Below, piece by piece: positions 61,200 through 64,000 of a stretch of DNA of 64,000 nt. The stretch lies in NCBI RefSeq assembly GCF_030811215.1, contig NZ_JAUSQM010000001.1, positions 372,001 to 436,000 on the forward strand. The letters are read 5' to 3'. Position 1 is the first letter of the stretch. Each line of letters begins with the position of its first letter. The notes under the pieces are model-generated. The model saw only the letters and a list, made by a program, of their open reading frames with translations, was not told where the DNA came from and searched no databases. A program made the position numbers and the translations under genes. Source of the DNA: Nocardioides massiliensis (GTDB lineage: Bacteria; Actinomycetota; Actinomycetes; Propionibacteriales; Nocardioidaceae).

Positions 61200-62023
61200 G
61201 CGGTGCCGACCTCGCCGCCCGCCTCGTCGGAGCCGCCGAGCGCAGCGATCTCCTCCCCCATGGCCTCCTCGACCACGCTGCTGAGCTCGTCACGGAAGAT
61301 CGCCAGGACCGCCTGGGAGACGACCGGGAGGATCGACTCGATGGACGAGAGCATCGCCGGCCACTGCTCCTCCGGGAGTCCGGCCTCACTGAAGGGGCGC
61401 CAGATCTCGTCGCGGTAGGTCTGCACCGCGGCCTGCGCGACGGCGTGCAGGTGCTCGGAGATCTGCGCCCACAGCGACAGCACGCTGTCGCGCTCCATGC
61501 CCAGCGCGAGCGCCTGGGCGCCGGCGCGCACCAGCACGGGGCGGTGCATGCGCACCGTCGTCGGCCCCACGCGCTCGAGCAGACCGATGTCGACCAACGA
61601 CTGGACGAAGTCCGGGTCGTGGTCGACGCCCGCGAGGTGGGTGAGCAGTTTCTCGTCGATGTCCTCGGGCTCCTCGGGACGGCCGAGGGGGTGGGCGAGC
61701 GTGTTCATCAGGTCGAGCACGTGGGCGTCGGAGAGCTGGGGGTTGCGCTCCAGCGCCTGCTCGATCGCAGCGAGGGTGTAGCCGCGCTCCAGCAGGTCGC
61801 GGATCAGCCGGAGCCGGTTGACGTGCTCGGGTCCGTAGTAGCCGGTGCGACCGACCAGGCGGGGCGGGGAGAGCAGACCGCGGGAGGCATAGGCGCGGAC
61901 GTTGCGCACCGTCATGCCGACCGCGGCGGCGAGCTGGTCGACGGTGAGGTGGTCGCCCCGACCCGCCGTGCCGCCCGCCGCACGGTCGCCGGGGCGCTCC
62001 GTGGCTGCGTTCACGCCGCGCAT
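61196..62023 (-). CDS. MerR-family regulator
   Basis: 275 residues from the ATG at 62023 with GAGAGG upstream. [23 protein letters not shown] and [20 protein letters not shown], then [21 protein letters not shown] long C-terminal part of helices (about 170 residues) may bind ligand. It is divergent from the alpha/beta hydrolase gene, and a MerR-like promoter lies between them. Coupled to ispF downstream. Confidence 0.88.
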   Translation of the reverse strand: MRGVNAATERPGDRAAGGTAGRGDHLTVDQLAAAVGMTVRNVRAYASRGLLSPPRLVGRTGYYGPEHVNRLRLIRDLLERGYTLAAIEQALERNPQLSDAHVLDLMNTLAHPLGRPEEPEDIDEKLLTHLAGVDHDPDFVQSLVDIGLLERVGPTTVRMHRPVLVRAGAQALALGMERDSVLSLWAQISEHLHAVAQAAVQTYRDEIWRPFSEAGLPEEQWPAMLSSIESILPVVSQAVLAIFRDELSSVVEEAMGEEIAALGGSDEAGGEVGTA

Positions 62024-62062
62024 CCTCTCACCTCGACGTGACACACACCCCTGGCCGGGCCC

Positions 62063-62120
62063 TTGACACCACCCTGGGCAGGCCTGCCACCCTCCATGTG
62101 ACATCGTCGATGTCACATGG
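62063..62120 (+). promoter_or_regulatory. MerR-type promoter and a 27-bp perfect palindrome before the hydrolase gene
   Basis: TTGACA (62063-62068) and CACCCT (62088-62093) are 19 nt apart, the long spacing of MerR-activated promoters, with the dyad GGCAGGCCTGCC (62077-62088) in the spacer. Right after it, 62094-62120 is a perfect palindrome: CCATGTGACATCG, a central T, and its exact complement. It lies at the expected transcription start. Confidence 0.68.
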
Positions 62121-62157
62121 ACCGGACGGGCGGCGAACGCCGCGGCGAGGAGGACAG

Positions 62158-63084
62158 GTGCAGCACACCACCGACGACGGACGGGTCCTGCACGTCCACC
62201 TCGAGGGACCCCCCGCCAGTGGATCGGACACGCCGCTCACGGTGGTGCTGGCGCACTGCTGGGCCTCCGACCACACCCTGTGGGGCTACCAGACACTCGA
62301 CCTGCGCGGCACGTTCGGCTCCGCCATCCGGGTGTTGCGCTACGACCACCGCGGGCATGGCCGCTCCGACCGGGTGCCGGAGTCCGAGACCCGGATCGAG
62401 CGCCTCGGCGACGACCTTGCGGAGCTGATCGACGCCTACGCCCCCACGGGTGACCTCGTGCTCGCAGGCCACTCCCTGGGCGGGATGACGATCATGGCGC
62501 TCGCGGCCCGACGGCCCGAGCTCTTCGGTGCCGAGGGGCGGGTCCGCGGCGTCGCGTTCGTCGCGACCTCGTCCGGTCAGCTCGACACCGTGACCCTCGG
62601 GTTGCCTGCCGGAGCCGGTGATCTGCTGCGCCCGCAGCTGCCGACGATCCTGGCCGCGCGCGCCCGCATGCTGAGCCGACGCCAGCGGCGGCGGCACCCC
62701 GTCACCGAGACCCTGATCGCCCGCAAGTTCCTCCTCGCGCCCGGCGCGCGCCGCATCGACGTACGCCATGCGGTGAACGGGTTGATCAACACCCACCCGG
62801 AGTCGATGTGCGGCTACTACCGCGACCTGATGCGCCATGACCGGATCGACGCGCTGGCAGCGCTGGCCGGCACCCCGACCCACGTGCTGGTCGGCTCCAA
62901 GGACCTGCTGACGCCACCCGCGCACGCCACCCGCCTCGCCGAGGCGATCCCCGGCTGTCGGTTGAGCATCATCCCGGGTGCGGGGCACTACCTGCCGCTC
63001 GAGCGCGACTTCGTGGTCTCCGAGGCGCTCGTCGACCTGGTCCGCGACGCCCTCGCCGCGCGGGACTCGACGTACGCCGCCTGA
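62158..63084 (+). CDS. Alpha/beta hydrolase
   Basis: 308 residues from a GTG at 62158 with AGGAGG 4 nt upstream. Oxyanion region LAHCWASDHTLW, YDHRGHGRSDR, nucleophile Ser in LAGHSLGGMTIMALAA, acid Asp in HVLVGSKDLLTPP, and His in IPGAGHYLPLERD. A cytosolic esterase or lipase-like enzyme. MerR-type regulation suggests induction by a small ligand. The substrate is unknown. Confidence 0.9.
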   Translation: MQHTTDDGRVLHVHLEGPPASGSDTPLTVVLAHCWASDHTLWGYQTLDLRGTFGSAIRVLRYDHRGHGRSDRVPESETRIERLGDDLAELIDAYAPTGDLVLAGHSLGGMTIMALAARRPELFGAEGRVRGVAFVATSSGQLDTVTLGLPAGAGDLLRPQLPTILAARARMLSRRQRRRHPVTETLIARKFLLAPGARRIDVRHAVNGLINTHPESMCGYYRDLMRHDRIDALAALAGTPTHVLVGSKDLLTPPAHATRLAEAIPGCRLSIIPGAGHYLPLERDFVVSEALVDLVRDALAARDSTYAA

Positions 63085-63088
63085 TCCA

Positions 63089-63149
63089 TCACTCCCCTAC
63101 GTGAGCGTCGTCGGCCGACGCCGCACACGACGCTCACGTAGGGGAGTGA
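63089..63149. terminator. Bidirectional terminator with a perfect 23-bp stem
   Basis: 63089-63111 (TCACTCCCCTACGTGAGC…) and 63127-63149 are exact complements, loop 15 nt. It lies between the convergent hydrolase and siderophore-interacting protein genes. A stem this long and perfect is unusual for a simple terminator. Confidence 0.75.
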
Positions 63150-63166
63150 CGTGGGTTCGGTGGGGT

Positions 63167-64000
63167 TCAGGAGCCGGAGACGCCCTGGCGCCAGTAGCCC
63201 ATGAACGCCACTGCGCGCTTGTCGACGCCGACCTCGCGGACCAGGTGGCGGCGCAGGCCGGTGATCGAGCGAGCCTCGCCGGCGAGCCAGGCGTAGAGGC
63301 TCGGTGCGGCGTCGCCCGCCGCCGCCTCCGGCACGTCCCAGAGCACCTCGTCGTCAGCCGCACCGGTCTCCTCGACGTCCTGACCGACGAGCAGCGCCGG
63401 CAGGTCGAGGTCCTCGACCGCGGCGATGACGGCCGGGGTCAGCGCGGAGCCGTACGGCGCCCCCTCCCGCGCGACCCACGTGATCCGCAGCTGCGGCGGA
63501 GCGACCAGCGGCAAGCGGTCCTCGGCGTGCGGCACCTCGAGGACCACCTCGCCGTACGCCTGCTCGGGCAGCTGCTCGAGGATCACCGCGATCGCGGGCA
63601 CGGCCGTCTCGTCGCCCGCCAGGAGGTAGGGGCCGAGGTGGTCGGCGGGCGGGCGGAACTCCAGCCCGCCGTGCGGGCCGTCGAAGCGTGCGTTCGGTCC
63701 CAGCAGCACGACTTCATCGCCGATCGCCGCGCGCTCGGCGAACGTCGACGCCGGGCCGGTCAGACCGTGGCGCACCATGTCGACATCGACCTCGTGGGCC
63801 TCCGGCCGCACGGCGCGGACCGTGTAGGTGCGCAGCGCAGGACGCTGAGCGTCGGGCAGCGCGCGCCACCCGGCGTACCAGTCCTCCGCACGCGGCAGGT
63901 GCGTGAAGCCACCGTCGGCGGCCGGGAGCAGCAGCTTGAAGCGCTGGTCGAGACCGTTGTCGGCGAAGTCGGCCAGGTCGGGTCCACGCAGCGTGATGCG
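63167..64000 (-). CDS. Siderophore-interacting protein, N-terminus beyond the window
   Basis: The reverse strand is open from the right edge to 63167 (277 codons). RFKLLLPAADGGFTHLPRAE, RPALRTYTVRAVRP (flavin-binding RxYT), VDMVRHGLTGPASTFAERAA, LAGDETAVPAIAVILEQLP and a C-terminal AFMGYWRQGVSGS end are of the ViuB/SIP family. It reduces ferric siderophore in the cytosol with NAD(P)H and FAD. Confidence 0.92.
   Translation of the reverse strand, partial: RITLRGPDLADFADNGLDQRFKLLLPAADGGFTHLPRAEDWYAGWRALPDAQRPALRTYTVRAVRPEAHEVDVDMVRHGLTGPASTFAERAAIGDEVVLLGPNARFDGPHGGLEFRPPADHLGPYLLAGDETAVPAIAVILEQLPEQAYGEVVLEVPHAEDRLPLVAPPQLRITWVAREGAPYGSALTPAVIAAVEDLDLPALLVGQDVEETGAADDEVLWDVPEAAAGDAAPSLYAWLAGEARSITGLRRHLVREVGVDKRAVAFMGYWRQGVSGS

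Overview
The window is chromosomal DNA from a very GC-rich, dense actinobacterial genome, with many GTG starts, 4-bp ATGA/GTGA gene overlaps and several probable leaderless transcripts. Gene content fits the Nocardioidaceae (Nocardioides-like): an IdeR-type regulator, a CYP51 cluster like that of mycobacteria, a Tad pilus locus, a LivFGHM-type ABC operon with extra envelope proteins, a DUF222/HNH gene and type VII secretion parts. The genus is an inference; no rRNA or tRNA gene is present to fix it.

Layout. 1-7.2 kb: AI-2E/PerM permease (cut by the window edge), MutL/GlmL-like ATPase, metB, msrA, a small membrane protein, IdeR/DtxR, photolyase and a hotdog-like protein. 7.2-11.6 kb: a NarL-type response regulator and a GAF histidine kinase in convergent order, then a MarR/DHA2-efflux pair with a visible promoter and operator. 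11.6-14.8 kb: GH13 glycosidase and a DUF4032 protein. 14.8-24 kb: a seven-gene leftward operon (two paralogous substrate-binding lipoproteins, fused LivHM permease, LivG, LivF, a large exported protein, a two-TM protein) whose promoter carries a site matching the KstR consensus. 24-31 kb: rlmB, cysS and a solitary three-ATPase EccC. 31.2-33.8 kb: PadR-ABC-FtsX operon. 33.8-39.6 kb: a mobile-element patch in which an IS1380-family and an IS3-family element have each split a host gene; both host genes can be rejoined in frame. 39.6-40.7 kb: YihY/BrkB protein.

40.7-49.8 kb: a leftward Tad pilus operon (CpaB-like, TadZ-like, TadA, TadB, TadC, Flp pilin, two TadE-like, one TadG-like) ending in a membrane-anchored protein that joins an outside LysM domain to an inside SARP-like winged helix plus BTAD domain. 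50.0 kb: a WXG100-type protein. 50.5-59.0 kb: a ten-gene leftward operon (TetR, CYP123-like P450, SDR, CYP51, ferredoxin, NTF2-like, aldehyde dehydrogenase, SDR, beta-hydroxyacid dehydrogenase, CMD-like) matching the Mycobacterium tuberculosis Rv0763c-Rv0771 neighbourhood in content, with a TetR operator over the first start codon. 59.1-64 kb: sulfite-oxidase-fold membrane protein, ispF with a MerR gene, an alpha/beta hydrolase behind a MerR-like promoter and a 27-bp perfect palindrome, a 23-bp-stem hairpin, and a siderophore-interacting protein cut by the right edge.

The most interesting parts are the KstR-site-bearing LivFGHM-type operon with its two unnamed envelope partners, the CYP51/CYP123 operon, and the LysM-membrane-SARP fusion closing the Tad locus. 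No CRISPR array, tRNA, rRNA or prophage was seen.
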